From contig NZ_KE356561.1 in the NCBI RefSeq assembly GCF_000415985.1, positions 2,806,930 through 2,845,949 of the forward strand: DNA of 39,020 bases, written 5' to 3'. A model generated the notes under the pieces. That model had not been told where the DNA came from. It saw only the letters and a list, made by a program, of their open reading frames with translations, and did no database searches. Below, in pieces: positions 9,091-17,409 of this stretch (position 1 is the stretch's first letter; each line of letters opens with the position of its first letter). The position numbers and the translations under genes are program-made. This DNA is from Haloquadratum walsbyi J07HQW2 (GTDB taxonomy: Archaea > Halobacteriota > Halobacteria > Halobacteriales > Haloferacaceae).

Positions 9091-9507
9091 ATGCGTCTTA
9101 AATCCACTATGCCGACCATCGGCGCATTTAGCTGTCTTATTCTTGCCGGGGCAGTCTTTACTCCGGCAGTGATCATCACTACTCCAGGGGGGAGTGTTGG
9201 AGATTACTATGCCGCTGGTCCATTCGGCATCTCTGTCGTTGGCTTTCTAGCACTACTCAATGTTGTTGTATTTCTAGCCGGTAAGCAAGGTCGGACTGAC
9301 CCAGTGACTGTTGCTGGTATAACATTGGTATCTGGGATTACGATGGTCGGATTTGGCATTCTTTGGGCGGTTTCGATCACATCGACATTGTTGTATGGGT
9401 TTCCGAGTGAGTATGCGTGGATTGTGAATCATCGCTGGGTCATTATTGGACTTGCGAGCACAACAGCACTCGCTGGAAGTGGCTATGCGACTGCTGTTCT
9501 TCGCTAA
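9091..9507 (+). CDS. Four-helix membrane protein, DUF7548-like (hypothetical)
   Basis: A 138-residue integral membrane protein with four predicted helices: about 7-29 (IGAFSCLILAGAVFTPAVII), 44-63, 75-98 (VAGITLVSGITMVGFGILW) and 112-136 (WVIIGLASTTALAGSGYATAV). The loop between helices 1 and 2 contains GDYYAAGPFG, a motif I recall from a haloarchaea-only membrane family (DUF7548). Function is unknown. The second Met (codon 7) is an alternative start. Transcribed on the plus strand, away from the thiolase pseudogene and toward the SRP RNA region. Confidence 0.7.
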   Translation: MRLKSTMPTIGAFSCLILAGAVFTPAVIITTPGGSVGDYYAAGPFGISVVGFLALLNVVVFLAGKQGRTDPVTVAGITLVSGITMVGFGILWAVSITSTLLYGFPSEYAWIVNHRWVIIGLASTTALAGSGYATAVLR

Positions 9508-9511
9508 TCAT

Positions 9512-9665
9512 CTATATAATGTCCATCTCAATATCAATATGATCAGAAAGACACGCTGAACTCATCCGTGCATGCCTGACATTTAGAATATCCTCAGCAC
9601 TGTCATGAGTGAGGTCCTGATGCGGATCCTATGTATTCGAAACAAGCTTAGTATTACCAATGTCG
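9512..9665 (-). pseudogene. Possible coding remnant upstream of the SRP RNA
   Basis: On the minus strand a frame ending at TAG 9514-9512 has a coding-like composition (DLTHDSAEDILNVRHARM, then SDHIDIEMDI) and is interrupted by one TAG further upstream. The acidic, helix-forming sequence looks like haloarchaeal protein rather than spacer, but I do not recognise a family. No start codon precedes it in frame before the SRP promoter. I treat it as a likely gene remnant. Confidence 0.3.
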
Positions 9666-9692
9666 CCGCCGTCGGTCGATATTTGAGTCGAA

Positions 9693-9704
9693 AGTTCCTT
9701 ATAT
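9693..9704 (+). promoter_or_regulatory. Archaeal promoter (BRE/TATA) of the SRP RNA
   Basis: TTATAT at 9699-9704 lies 22-27 bases before the predicted 5' end of the SRP RNA (9726), the standard archaeal TATA spacing. The preceding CGAAAG is a plausible TFB-recognition (BRE) element. The position fits well, but the transcription start is inferred from the RNA helix. Confidence 0.6.
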
Positions 9705-9725
9705 CCACCTCGTATACGATTTTAT

Positions 9726-10028
9726 GGACTAGGTTGGGCAGTTAGGCCCTGCTCTTTTACCCACGATTTAGGTCTTAAGTGGGGACCAAACCCGGGTGCG
9801 TTCGGTAGACTAATGCAGGCCTCAGGAGCCAACTAAGAAACCTCGTCCTTCGGGGACGGCGGTCCGTTGACGCTAACCGCAGGGTCAGTCCGATGCGGTT
9901 CGTCGCCGGCATCCCGTCAGGCGCGGAAGCGAGCAGCGAACCGGTGAACGTTCGTCGCTCGAAGGGCCGCGGGGTGGAGAAGGCAACTGAGACTCCCTGT
10001 ATTGGAACGCTGAGCAACCCTGTCGTCC
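9726..10028 (+). ncRNA. 7S / signal recognition particle RNA
   Basis: A GC-rich island of about 303 bases, the usual length of haloarchaeal 7S RNA. The archaeal closing helix (helix 1) is visible: GGAC (9726-9729) pairs with GTCC (10025-10028), and GGTTG near the start pairs with CAACC near the end. Helix 8 carries the SRP54-binding signature: GTCAGGCGCGGAAGCGAGCAG in the second half reads as the conserved GUCAGG...GGAAG...AGCAG. The segment GTGGGGACCAAACCCGGGTGCG matches what I know of haloarchaeal 7S RNA. It acts with SRP19 and SRP54 to target membrane and secreted proteins. Boundaries come from helix 1 and are good to a few bases. Confidence 0.9.
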
Positions 10029-10208
10029 GCTATTCACACTACATTCATCACTCATTATTCATGCGTATCGCCTGATGTCTTCATATAGAGCATATGCCGT
10101 TCACTCTAGATCATCCATCCAGCGATCTTAGTGATATCATATCGAGGATGATTCTAATCCATATCTGTGATGGCAATTATCCCGAATCCAGTGAAAAGAT
10201 ATGATGTA
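10029..10208. other. Spacer between SRP RNA and tRNA-Gly
   Basis: AT-rich spacer of about 180 bases separating the end of the plus-strand SRP RNA from the 3' end of the minus-strand tRNA-Gly. No reading frame or hairpin stands out. Confidence 0.4.
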
Positions 10209-10279
10209 TGCGCCGGCCGGGATTTGAACCCGGGTCATGAGCTTGGAAGGCTCAGGTCATACCACTAGACCACCAGCGC
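10209..10279 (-). tRNA. tRNA-Gly (anticodon UCC)
   Basis: The cloverleaf reads on the minus strand. The acceptor stem is GCGCTGG / CCGGCGC (one G-U pair) with discriminator A at 10209. The D arm is GTC-TAGTGGTAT-GAC. The anticodon stem TGAGC / GCTCA encloses the loop CTTCCAA, so the anticodon is UCC, decoding GGA. The T arm is CCGGG-TTCAAAT-CCCGG. Length is 71 bases with a four-base variable loop. No intron and no encoded CCA. It points toward, and is convergent with, the SRP RNA. Confidence 0.95.
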
Positions 10280-10501
10280 ATGTTGTCGTGTCACGCCACG
10301 TGTATGACGTTACAGTAGAATGAATTGGTGCCTGGAATAAGGATGTTTCTTTTTATCGCTCTTATTTCGACACAGTGTATCGAATTCATTCGGGTTGAGA
10401 ACTCAATCTTGGATTTTATTGGTTATATTACAATCACTACAGGTTGCGATATCAGTAAATAAAATACAGAAACGCTAGCGATAACTAGAAAAGACGCTCA
10501 G

Positions 10502-11593
10502 TTAGTCGTCGCTCGGTGGCTCGATAGCTTCGGCATCAGCGGTAGCCTCTGGTGTTGGTGCCTCAATCGGCGGTGCTTGTGCTTCTTCAAATGATGCGGC
10601 TGCATCTCGAACACGATCACTCACGCCTGGGACCTCTGTCTCTGTGACCGGACCCTCAGCACGGATCTCATCAAGATCACGTGGGAACTCACGGAGTTGA
10701 TAGTGAATATCGATTCCTGCTTGTGCGCCTTTGCCCATTGCAACAGGAATCTGATTGTGACCATCGGTAATATCGCCGACTGCATACACACCGTCAACGG
10801 TCGTTTCCATGCTCTCATCGACAATGACCGTTCCATCATCATCAAGTTCACAACCGACTGTTTCGAATAATGCCGTATTGTAATCGGAGCCATACATCGC
10901 GAATCCACCGCGATACTGACGAATACTCCCGTCTTCGAACTCGAATGATTCCAACCACCCGTTATCGCTTTTATTCATTCCATCAATATCAGAGTCAACA
11001 ATATCGATCGGGTGTGCTCGTAGTTGTTCGTCGGTTTCATCGCTCCATTCCGGTTCATCACCACGAAGTAACACATCTACATCATCAGTGAAATTGAGCA
11101 TGATCATCGCAACGTGTGCAGTTGCTTCACCGGTACCCATCACATAGACAGGTCGATCGACGAACATGTATGCATCGCAATGAAGACAGTAGTGTAGACC
11201 TTTGCCTGTGCGTGGCACCGGTGGCTCAGGGTGTTTGTCACTAAATCCGACGCCAAGGACAACTCGGTCAGCACGGAATGCATTCGAGTTCCCTTCAAGA
11301 TAGAATCGACCGTCATCAGTCTGTTCAATATCAGTGATGAGATCACGAACCACATCCCCACCATATGACTCGACTTGTTCAGTCCCAGTCGCAAGGAATT
11401 CATTACCGGAGGTGTCTTCGGTCACACCAATAACATTGTGAGTATCAAGCATCATTGCCGCACGACCACCACCACGGTCAACAAGTGCGGTATCATGACC
11501 TAATCGCGTCGTATACAGCGCTGATTGGAGACCCGCCGGTCCGCCTCCTACGACAACGACTTCATAATCGGATACGTCATCACTGGTACTCAT
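10502..11593 (-). CDS. Thioredoxin reductase-like FAD/NAD(P) oxidoreductase
   Basis: A 363-residue flavoprotein of the thioredoxin-reductase fold. The FAD-binding Rossmann motif is VVVVGGGPAG (residues about 12-21), the redox pair is C136-L-H-C139, and the second nucleotide motif is VMGTGEATAH (about 151-160). The C-terminal FAD motif is VDGVYAVGDITDGHNQIPVA with a GKGAQAG helix. Compared with bacterial TrxB the CxxC is LHC rather than ATC, and a Pro/Ala/Glu-rich tail of about 40 residues follows residue 320. The family transfers electrons from NAD(P)H to thioredoxins, but haloarchaea carry several paralogues and some act on other partners, so the substrate is uncertain. No operon partner is evident. 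ATG 11593. Confidence 0.85.
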   Translation of the reverse strand: MSTSDDVSDYEVVVVGGGPAGLQSALYTTRLGHDTALVDRGGGRAAMMLDTHNVIGVTEDTSGNEFLATGTEQVESYGGDVVRDLITDIEQTDDGRFYLEGNSNAFRADRVVLGVGFSDKHPEPPVPRTGKGLHYCLHCDAYMFVDRPVYVMGTGEATAHVAMIMLNFTDDVDVLLRGDEPEWSDETDEQLRAHPIDIVDSDIDGMNKSDNGWLESFEFEDGSIRQYRGGFAMYGSDYNTALFETVGCELDDDGTVIVDESMETTVDGVYAVGDITDGHNQIPVAMGKGAQAGIDIHYQLREFPRDLDEIRAEGPVTETEVPGVSDRVRDAAASFEEAQAPPIEAPTPEATADAEAIEPPSDD

Positions 11594-11689
11594 TCATATT
11601 ATTGTATGGACTGGATGAACTTAAACTCAGAGCACATGTGTGCTATTCATACAATGACGGACAACATTGTAGATTAAAATGCTTCTACG

Positions 11690-13279
11690 TCACCCTGATA
11701 TGTTCTCGGCAGTACCGTCTTCGGCATCCTCATTTTCTCCTGTTGTATCATCCTTGTCAGCTCTTGTTTGTCCCTCATTGGCTGGTGGTTCGTCCTCGTC
11801 GTTGTTTTCTGCGCTGTCTGTAAGCTTAGGGCTAACATCTGTGAAATCCTGGCTATGCTGTGATGTTTCAGCAGATGATGATAATATATCCTTGGATGCA
11901 TCTCTGTCGGTGTCAGCATTTACAGTAGTATCACTCTGATCATGCGTCTCGCCATCACCTTCTTCATGATCACCGCCACGCGACCCACTCAATCGCGATC
12001 GGACTAAGCTGAGTATTCCATTTTCAGCTTTATTTTCATTCTCCTCTCCCGTTGTGTCTACCGTATCAGTACTGCTATCATCAGCTATATGAGCCGATGA
12101 ATCGTTACTTTGTTGTTCACCAGTCTTCGACTGAGAGGTCTGAGGCGGCTCTTCATCAGGAGTTTCTTCATCGGCGACCGTTGCGTCATCGTATGCATGT
12201 ATTGGCGGCCAACAGACGTAGTTATACTGCTCGCCCGGTGTTGTGTAGCAGTCTTGAGTTGGATCAGATAATACACGTCCACCGGTATCTGCAGCGACGT
12301 CGACAAGATCAATTAATGTTTGTAGTTCAACGATGTCAGTACCATCCGGCTTAATCGAGTCCGTGAGCGTTCCTTCCGAGAGCCACCCACCATACATATC
12401 TTTGGAACTGTATCAAGTTCGTTGTCTGTTGGTTCGATTAATTGCCGGTATCGCGCGAATCCAAATGATAGAGCAAAAATAACGCCACCACCAGTGAGTG
12501 CTAGTCCACCAATTCGTCTGAATGTTGAATATTCTCGCTGTGCCTGAATTGTCTGTGTCCGGGTTGTGCTGTTTGTCAGTTCACCTGGATCACGAACTCG
12601 AAACGCATTACGATCAGGGATGAGTCGAAGATAATCAGTGTATTGTCTATCAATTACACAACCGTTCACGTCACTCATGATCTGTGTATTTGCACGGATA
12701 ATAATAACTAGCTCACCCGGTACGTCACCAAACGTTTCTTCGACCTGTTCAATTTGAAGACGCGTTTGATTGATGTTGAATTGATACTCGACAGTTGTCG
12801 TTGAGCCTGGAGTAACGTCGGTGACAGTAGTTTCACTGAGTGCGCTCGAAGATCCCCAAAGAACTGTCTGATCACTTTGACCCTGCACGAGTAATTGGAG
12901 TTCAGTTCGTACTTCTGTTGATCCCTCAGAACTGGCATCATAACTCACGTCATACTCTCCTGAGACGACACGCTGGATTCGTGGGAAGTATGCACGCTGC
13001 TCAGATAACCGTCTTCCAAGGTCATAAACCGGGTTTTCACCTGTAACTGTCGCTCCATGTGCGAATGTCGCCGTGCGTGACCAAGTTGAAACCGTTTGTT
13101 GCTCTTCTGTCACACCTGGTTCAACATGCGTAGTGTATGTGAGATATCCGCCGACAGCGGTGATTGCCAAGAGTAAGAGAATAACGACCGCTGCACTTTC
13201 AGCAAGCGCATGACCGAATTCTAATCATTGGGATAGAATCCTCTTGTTCGCTGTCGTCGTCTGACGATTGCTTACTCAC
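11690..13279 (-). pseudogene. Frameshifted DUF5305-type membrane protein (second copy)
   Basis: GTG 13279 overlaps the stop of the upstream paralogue. The first 20 codons (SKQSSDDDSEQED) run in one frame, and a frameshift near 13220 leads into EFGHALAESAAVVILLLLAI, a signal-anchor helix. A long ectodomain follows (TYTTHVEPGVTEEQQTVSTW, SGEYDVSYDASSEGS, FNINQTRLQIEQVEETFGD), then a second helix (IGGLALTGGGVIFALSFGF). A second frameshift near 12400 joins the intracellular part (YGGWLSEGTL, VVELQTL-like and LIDLVDVAADTGGRVLSDP) and a long Asp/Glu/Ser tail to 11690. That two-helix order with a cytoplasmic ligand-like domain matches DUF5305 proteins encoded beside a signal peptidase in haloarchaea. 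The role of the family is unknown; an envelope role is inferred. Confidence 0.75.
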
Positions 13280-14270
13280 CGTTGCCCCCAAGTTGCTCAA
13301 ATGTTTCAGGCTGTGCGTGACTGAAACAGTTGTTGAACGACGACGTCCGATACTTAAATTCTCGAAAAATTCGCTCGATGGCGTTCCGATTTCTATTTCG
13401 TTCAGTTTGAAATGTCACAAAGCTTCTTTCTGCATCTGAGATACTGAGCAGTTCTGTTCCAACTTGGACATATGTAATACCTATCAATCCAAGTAGATCA
13501 AAGATGATGGTAGTCGGACCGCCAAGACGCCAGAGTGGTACATATGTTTGTTGTCTAGTAATCTGTCTCGTTGTTGAATCTGAGAGGGCTGACCCCTGCA
13601 TACTGGCGGGTTCGAACACTGCCTCATCAACCTCAATCGGTAGACGGTACTGTGCTGCTTCCGTAACTGGTTGATTATCGATCGCTCCGTCTGTTTTAAC
13701 CGTTGATACTACAAGTAACCGTGTCGAATCAGGTGAATCATTAAGCCGCTCCGAGATGTTCTCTACACGGAGATATTGTTCACTGACGTTCCACTCAAAT
13801 AATGTTGTCATGGTCTCGCGGACTAATTTCACGCACACGCTGTTGACCTATTGTACTGGTCGTCCGCCAGTACTCGATTGTCTCTTCTCCGTCCTCACCG
13901 ACTGATCGAAGCACCAATGTCTGTTCGGCGGTCATCGTTACTGACCCATCATCAGTTGCGTCATATCTAAATTGAAATTCTCCATCAATAATTGAACTTG
14001 CTGTTATGAAGTACGCTGGACCGCCTTGCAGTGTCGTTCTAACGGAATACAATAGATTCGGTTCGGTAACTCGCGCAGCTGTGGTATACGTTCCACTAGC
14101 TTCCCATGAAGACACCTGCTCGATTTTAATCGTCGTTCCAGGATTCTCATACGCGGTGTATGTCATATACCACCAACCGCAGCGAGGGAAGCATGAGGAA
14201 GAAAACAGCAACTATCTATTCGCTCAGCACTGGTCGGAGACGGATGTGGAATGCAGAATCCATTATGTGG
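13272..14270 (-). pseudogene. Frameshifted DUF5305-type membrane protein (first copy)
   Basis: Two overlapping frames make one protein. The first (from about 14211) carries TYTAYENPGTTIKIEQVSSW and SIIDGEFQFRYDATDDGS. The second, after a frameshift near 13805, carries TTLFEWNVSEQYLRVENISE, a membrane helix (TIIFDLLGLIGITYVQVG), and ends GGNGE at TAA 13274-13272. The parts align in order with the paralogue downstream (TYTTHVEPG, SGEYDVSYDASSEGS, FNINQTRLQIEQVEE). The N-terminal signal helix is garbled, with a stop around 14215. The C-terminal part after the second helix is much shorter than in the paralogue. Both copies appear inactive. Confidence 0.7.
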
Positions 14271-14347
14271 CTGTGTAATAATATCTGATTTGGTGTGGTG
14301 TGTAATCGTGTAGCTGAGCGACTGATTAAGAAATAATCATTGTCAAA

Positions 14348-14810
14348 TTAACTATATTTATTGGGGATACGCTGGAACGTAGAAATCCCATCCCGTGAAC
14401 GCGAACGCGGTCTTCCATCATCAGATAGTATCCTGCCGAATATGTAGAATGGAATACAAACAGCTAAATCAATCATAATAATCGGGATCCATGGATGTAG
14501 TTGATACGCGGAATCGATGACAGGTATTGGAAGTAACGCGAGGTATCGGTATTCTCTAATAAAACGATAATAAACGCCAGTTTCTGGCGCGCAGATAACC
14601 TTACTGTTATGACTTCTACTGACTACCCGCTTACATAGAGCTGTTTTGATTGCACTCCAATAGCATCACTTCCTAGTTACATATATGTTACTACCGGCAC
14701 CATACCACTATTCGGCAATTTATATTCCAGCGATCCGGTCGTTCCTTTCTCGATGACTGTTGGATGTCCAGAATCGAAATCTGCACTGACGACACAAACC
14801 ACCTGAATTA
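14348..14810 (-). pseudogene. C-terminal remnant of a haloarchaeal signal peptidase
   Basis: Read leftward from about 14810, one frame gives DFDSGHPTVIEKGTTGSLEY, NSGMVPVVTYM, then a TAA, LGSDAIGVQSKQLYVSG and a TAG. After a frameshift the sequence continues APETGVYYRFIREYRYLALL, HPWIPIIMIDLAVCIPFYIF and ends RIPNKYS at TAA 14350-14348. This beta-domain followed by a YRFIREYRYLALLP-type segment and a helix is the C-terminal extension I recall from haloarchaeal type I signal peptidases of the SipW-like sort. The catalytic Ser/His domain is missing altogether. It lies directly upstream of the two DUF5305 copies on the same strand, which supports the identification. Family assignment is from memory. 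Confidence 0.6.
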
Positions 14811-14958
14811 TTGATAAATGGAGAAATACGAGATTTCAGACCTACTATTACTCATAATGAGTGTTCATCGAGTGAAGATAATAGAAATGTTTAATGACTG
14901 ATATTATTCTCTCAATATGATATTTGTGAACTATTGAGTAACAGCCAGCGATGATATA

Positions 14959-15630
14959 TCATCGATTATCTTCAACCACTGCATAACAGTTCCCACTCGA
15001 TATTTCTGTCTCAATGACTGACAACGCACTTGTATTGAGATCAGAACGAAACTCATCTGGGTCGTAGATATGATAGTATCGAGGGACAGACGTACCATCA
15101 CGAAGTGTCCACTCGACGGTTGTATCGAATCCTCTGTCGCGATCAAATCGATCATGTTCGGTTGACCATGCACTAATTAATGCCTGCCCGTTGGATTCAA
15201 GCACTCGAGCTACCTCAGAAAGACTCGCTACCCGCTGATCACGTGGTTGAAGATGATGCAGTGTTGCAACGTATACCGCAATCGAGACGGTATTTGACTG
15301 CAGTGGGATTGACCCAGCATCACCGTGAATAAGTTCAAGATTATCTATGAATCCTCGATTTGTCGCCCGCGTCCGTGCTGTCTGAAGTAATCCTTGACTG
15401 AGATCAATCCCAACTATACTATCGAGTGACATCTTCTCAGAGAGTGTCTCGACATGCCGTCCGTTTCCGCAGCCAAGATCAAGTCCAATCTCCTTGCTAT
15501 CGGTGGAGCTCTGCTGTTGTGAAGCACAGAATGACTCCACTTCCGGCCATGCGTACTCACGTGTCGCCGCAAAGTGTTTGGCGATAGTATCGTATGTCGC
15601 CTCGACTGAGTCCTGAGGTGTCTCTGTCAT
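14959..15630 (-). CDS. Class I SAM methyltransferase, Trm9-like
   Basis: A 223-residue SAM-dependent methyltransferase. The N-terminal segment ATYDTIAKHFAATREYAWPE (about 11-30) matches the signature of the Trm9/ALKBH8 methyltransferase domain, which in eukaryotes methylates carboxymethyluridine at the tRNA wobble base. Motif I is GLDLGCGNGRHV (49-60), the acidic post-I residue sits in VGIDLSQG, and motif IV is VYVATLHHL. The C-terminus ends near AVVEDNR without the extra strand region of some methyltransferases. A tRNA wobble-modifying role is inferred from family. It is divergent from the zinc-ribbon gene at 15857. ATG 15630. Confidence 0.75.
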   Translation of the reverse strand: MTETPQDSVEATYDTIAKHFAATREYAWPEVESFCASQQQSSTDSKEIGLDLGCGNGRHVETLSEKMSLDSIVGIDLSQGLLQTARTRATNRGFIDNLELIHGDAGSIPLQSNTVSIAVYVATLHHLQPRDQRVASLSEVARVLESNGQALISAWSTEHDRFDRDRGFDTTVEWTLRDGTSVPRYYHIYDPDEFRSDLNTSALSVIETEISSGNCYAVVEDNR

Positions 15631-15856
15631 GTCTCTTTGTTCAACTTACTCAATATCTGCCGTTAGTACTGCTGGTTTTGCTTTTGTTATTACTCATCTG
15701 AGTCCACATTCACAATCGCAAATACCACCGTTGGCACTATTCTCGTCGCGAGATCGATTGTTGTTAGTCAATACACTGGTGTATAGTACGTCTGTTTCTA
15801 AATATGCAATCTTCAACATATCCCTTTATACATCACTCAATAATTCATTGATATCA

Positions 15857-16066
15857 ATGGATGAGCGTCGTTGTCCAGACTGTGATGTTCAAATGGAAAA
15901 GACACGAGTATCCGCAGAAGGAATCAGTAACCTGTATGTTGAAACGGACAGAGATGATGGTATGCTCAGTCGTCTCGGGATTGGATCGCAAAATCCACTT
16001 CATGCCTTCCTCTGTCCGGAGTGTGGCGTTACCAAACTCTATGCCGACGTTTCCTCAGATAGCTAA
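15857..16066 (+). CDS. Small zinc-ribbon protein
   Basis: A 69-residue protein with two CPxC knuckles, C6-P-D-C9 and C53-P-E-C56, separated by a strand-rich middle (NLYVETDRDDGM). This is a treble-clef or zinc-ribbon arrangement, and haloarchaea encode many such tiny zinc proteins. The ATG at 15857 is chosen because the open frame upstream of it lacks haloarchaeal composition and runs into the divergent methyltransferase promoter. A nucleic-acid- or protein-binding role is likely, but no partner is evident. Confidence 0.7.
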   Translation: MDERRCPDCDVQMEKTRVSAEGISNLYVETDRDDGMLSRLGIGSQNPLHAFLCPECGVTKLYADVSSDS

Positions 16067-16193
16067 AAATAAAATAAGGAATGATACGACTATCACATGA
16101 TCATGAGATACTCAGATTCTCATAGCACCAATCCAAGAGTATAGGCTACATAGAACCGGGTCCATTTTATCCATCTGTACCGACTGTCGGCGT

Positions 16194-16412
16194 ATGAGTG
16201 ATGACGACCCAACTGTTCCAATCGTCTGTGAGGACTGTGGCACAGACACTCGCGTTCCAATTTCAGACCTCCGTGAGACACTTGACCGTCACAATGAAAA
16301 TCAACACGACGGTGACGATGTCGCTCAGGTAGCCCCACGTATTGCAAATGAACTCGCGAACGTTGTTGCCGAGGATATGAACCTCGATCTTGGCTCAACT
16401 GACGATGAGTAA
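16194..16412 (+). CDS. Small C2H2-type zinc protein
   Basis: A 72-residue acidic protein with C12-E-D-C15 and H33-x4-H38, the spacing of a single C2H2 finger (C-x2-C-x17-H-x4-H). The finger reads VCEDCGTDTRVPISDLRET and continues into DRHNENQHDG. The C-terminal half forms an acidic helix (QVAPRIANELANVVAEDM). A possible DNA-, RNA- or protein-binding adaptor; no further function can be given. It lies 48 bases before dphB on the same strand, so co-transcription is possible. Confidence 0.7.
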   Translation: MSDDDPTVPIVCEDCGTDTRVPISDLRETLDRHNENQHDGDDVAQVAPRIANELANVVAEDMNLDLGSTDDE

Positions 16413-16460
16413 CAATTCACTCATGAGCGACTGAACTACAACAGAAGGATTTCATATAGT

Positions 16461-17243
16461 ATGCTCACATTCATTGGTCTTGGATTATACGACGAACGCT
16501 CTATCAGTATTGCTGGACGTGATGCATTGCAAGCCGCTGACTATGTTGCGGCTGAGTTCTACACAAGCTATCTTGTTGATGCAACTATCTCAGAACTTGA
16601 GACAACTCATAATATCACCATTGACATACGCGATCGTGAGGGTGTTGAACAGCACCCAGAAGACATTCTCACGAAGGCTCAATCTGAAGATGTGGCGTTT
16701 TTGACAGCGGGTGATACGATGATCTCAACGACACATACGGACCTTCGATTGCGGGCGATTGACCGTGGTATTGACACTCGCATTATTCATGGTGTGACCG
16801 CCCAAACAGCAGCAAGTGGACTCACAGGACTCCAGAACTATCGCTTCGGCAAGTCTGTCACACTCCCATTCCCATACGCACATGGGGCAGACGGCGTCCC
16901 AACGAGTGTGACTGATTCAATCGTAGCGAACCGCAAACGTGGACTCCATACCATCGTATATCTCGATATCAAAGCCGAGCGTGAAGAATACTTACGTGCA
17001 AGCGATGCCGCTGCGATGTTGGCTTCGGATTTCCAGGATGTGCTTGCTGTCGTTGTTGCTCGCGCCGGGAGCCCAGACCCGACTGTCCGTGCCAATCGAC
17101 TCTCCGAACTTGCTGAGAACGACTTCGGTGACCCGCTCCATTTGCTCGTGATCCCCGGTGAGTTACACCATCTTGAGATAGAAGCACTTGATGCATTGGC
17201 TGATGCACCAGCAGATCTACTTGACACGACTGAACCTCGATGA
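16461..17243 (+). CDS. dphB: DphB, diphthine synthase
   Basis: SAM-dependent methyltransferase that makes diphthine on the conserved His of elongation factor aEF-2, the second step of diphthamide synthesis. Its 260 residues match the family length. The tetrapyrrole-methylase-like fold shows in LTFIGLGLYDERSISIAGRD (2-21) and ADYVAAEFYTS. SAM contacts appear in FLTAGDTMISTTHTDLRLRA, then GVTAQTAASGLTGLQNYRFG and SVTLPFPY. The C-terminal end is HLLVIPGELHHLEIEAL. The ATG at 16461 starts right at the conserved strand. The gene is intact despite the many broken genes around it, as expected for a core function. Confidence 0.93.
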   Translation: MLTFIGLGLYDERSISIAGRDALQAADYVAAEFYTSYLVDATISELETTHNITIDIRDREGVEQHPEDILTKAQSEDVAFLTAGDTMISTTHTDLRLRAIDRGIDTRIIHGVTAQTAASGLTGLQNYRFGKSVTLPFPYAHGADGVPTSVTDSIVANRKRGLHTIVYLDIKAEREEYLRASDAAAMLASDFQDVLAVVVARAGSPDPTVRANRLSELAENDFGDPLHLLVIPGELHHLEIEALDALADAPADLLDTTEPR

Positions 17244-17365
17244 TCGTTTTCACTACGAGTACCCAGTGACGCTAGTCCCACTCTCTACCATATCACCCCT
17301 CAGAATTCACTCACAACTTTGCCTCAAATTACTGTGTGATATATTAGAAAGTATCAGGTGAACTA

Positions 17366-17409
17366 CCCCACCCTACTCGCCAGCAGTAGCTGGCTCCTTG
17401 AGGGTGGGG
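17366..17409 (-). ncRNA. Right-end hairpin / omega-RNA guide scaffold end of the tnpB element
   Basis: A nested palindrome: the outer stem is CCCCACCCT (17366-17374) with AGGGTGGGG (17401-17409), nine perfect pairs. The inner stem is GCCAGC (17379-17384) with GCTGGC (17389-17394), six perfect pairs around a four-base loop. It overlaps the canonical tnpB stop (17375-17373). In active elements this region forms the 3' part of the omega-RNA that guides TnpB. Whether it is transcribed here is unknown. Confidence 0.6.

Noticed and set aside
8693-9172. 159-codon plus-strand frame before the DUF7548-like gene
   Set aside because: It overlaps the thiolase pseudogene in antisense and runs into the start of the next gene in another frame; His/Cys-rich composition is not haloarchaeal.
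9775-10017. Open frames on both strands across the GC-rich island at 9775-10075
   Set aside because: The island is the SRP RNA, with conserved helix 8 signature and closing helix; open frames there reflect GC richness.
16838-17281. 147-codon minus-strand frame opposite dphB
   Set aside because: dphB is intact and conserved; the opposite frame is a low-complexity Ser/Ala shadow.
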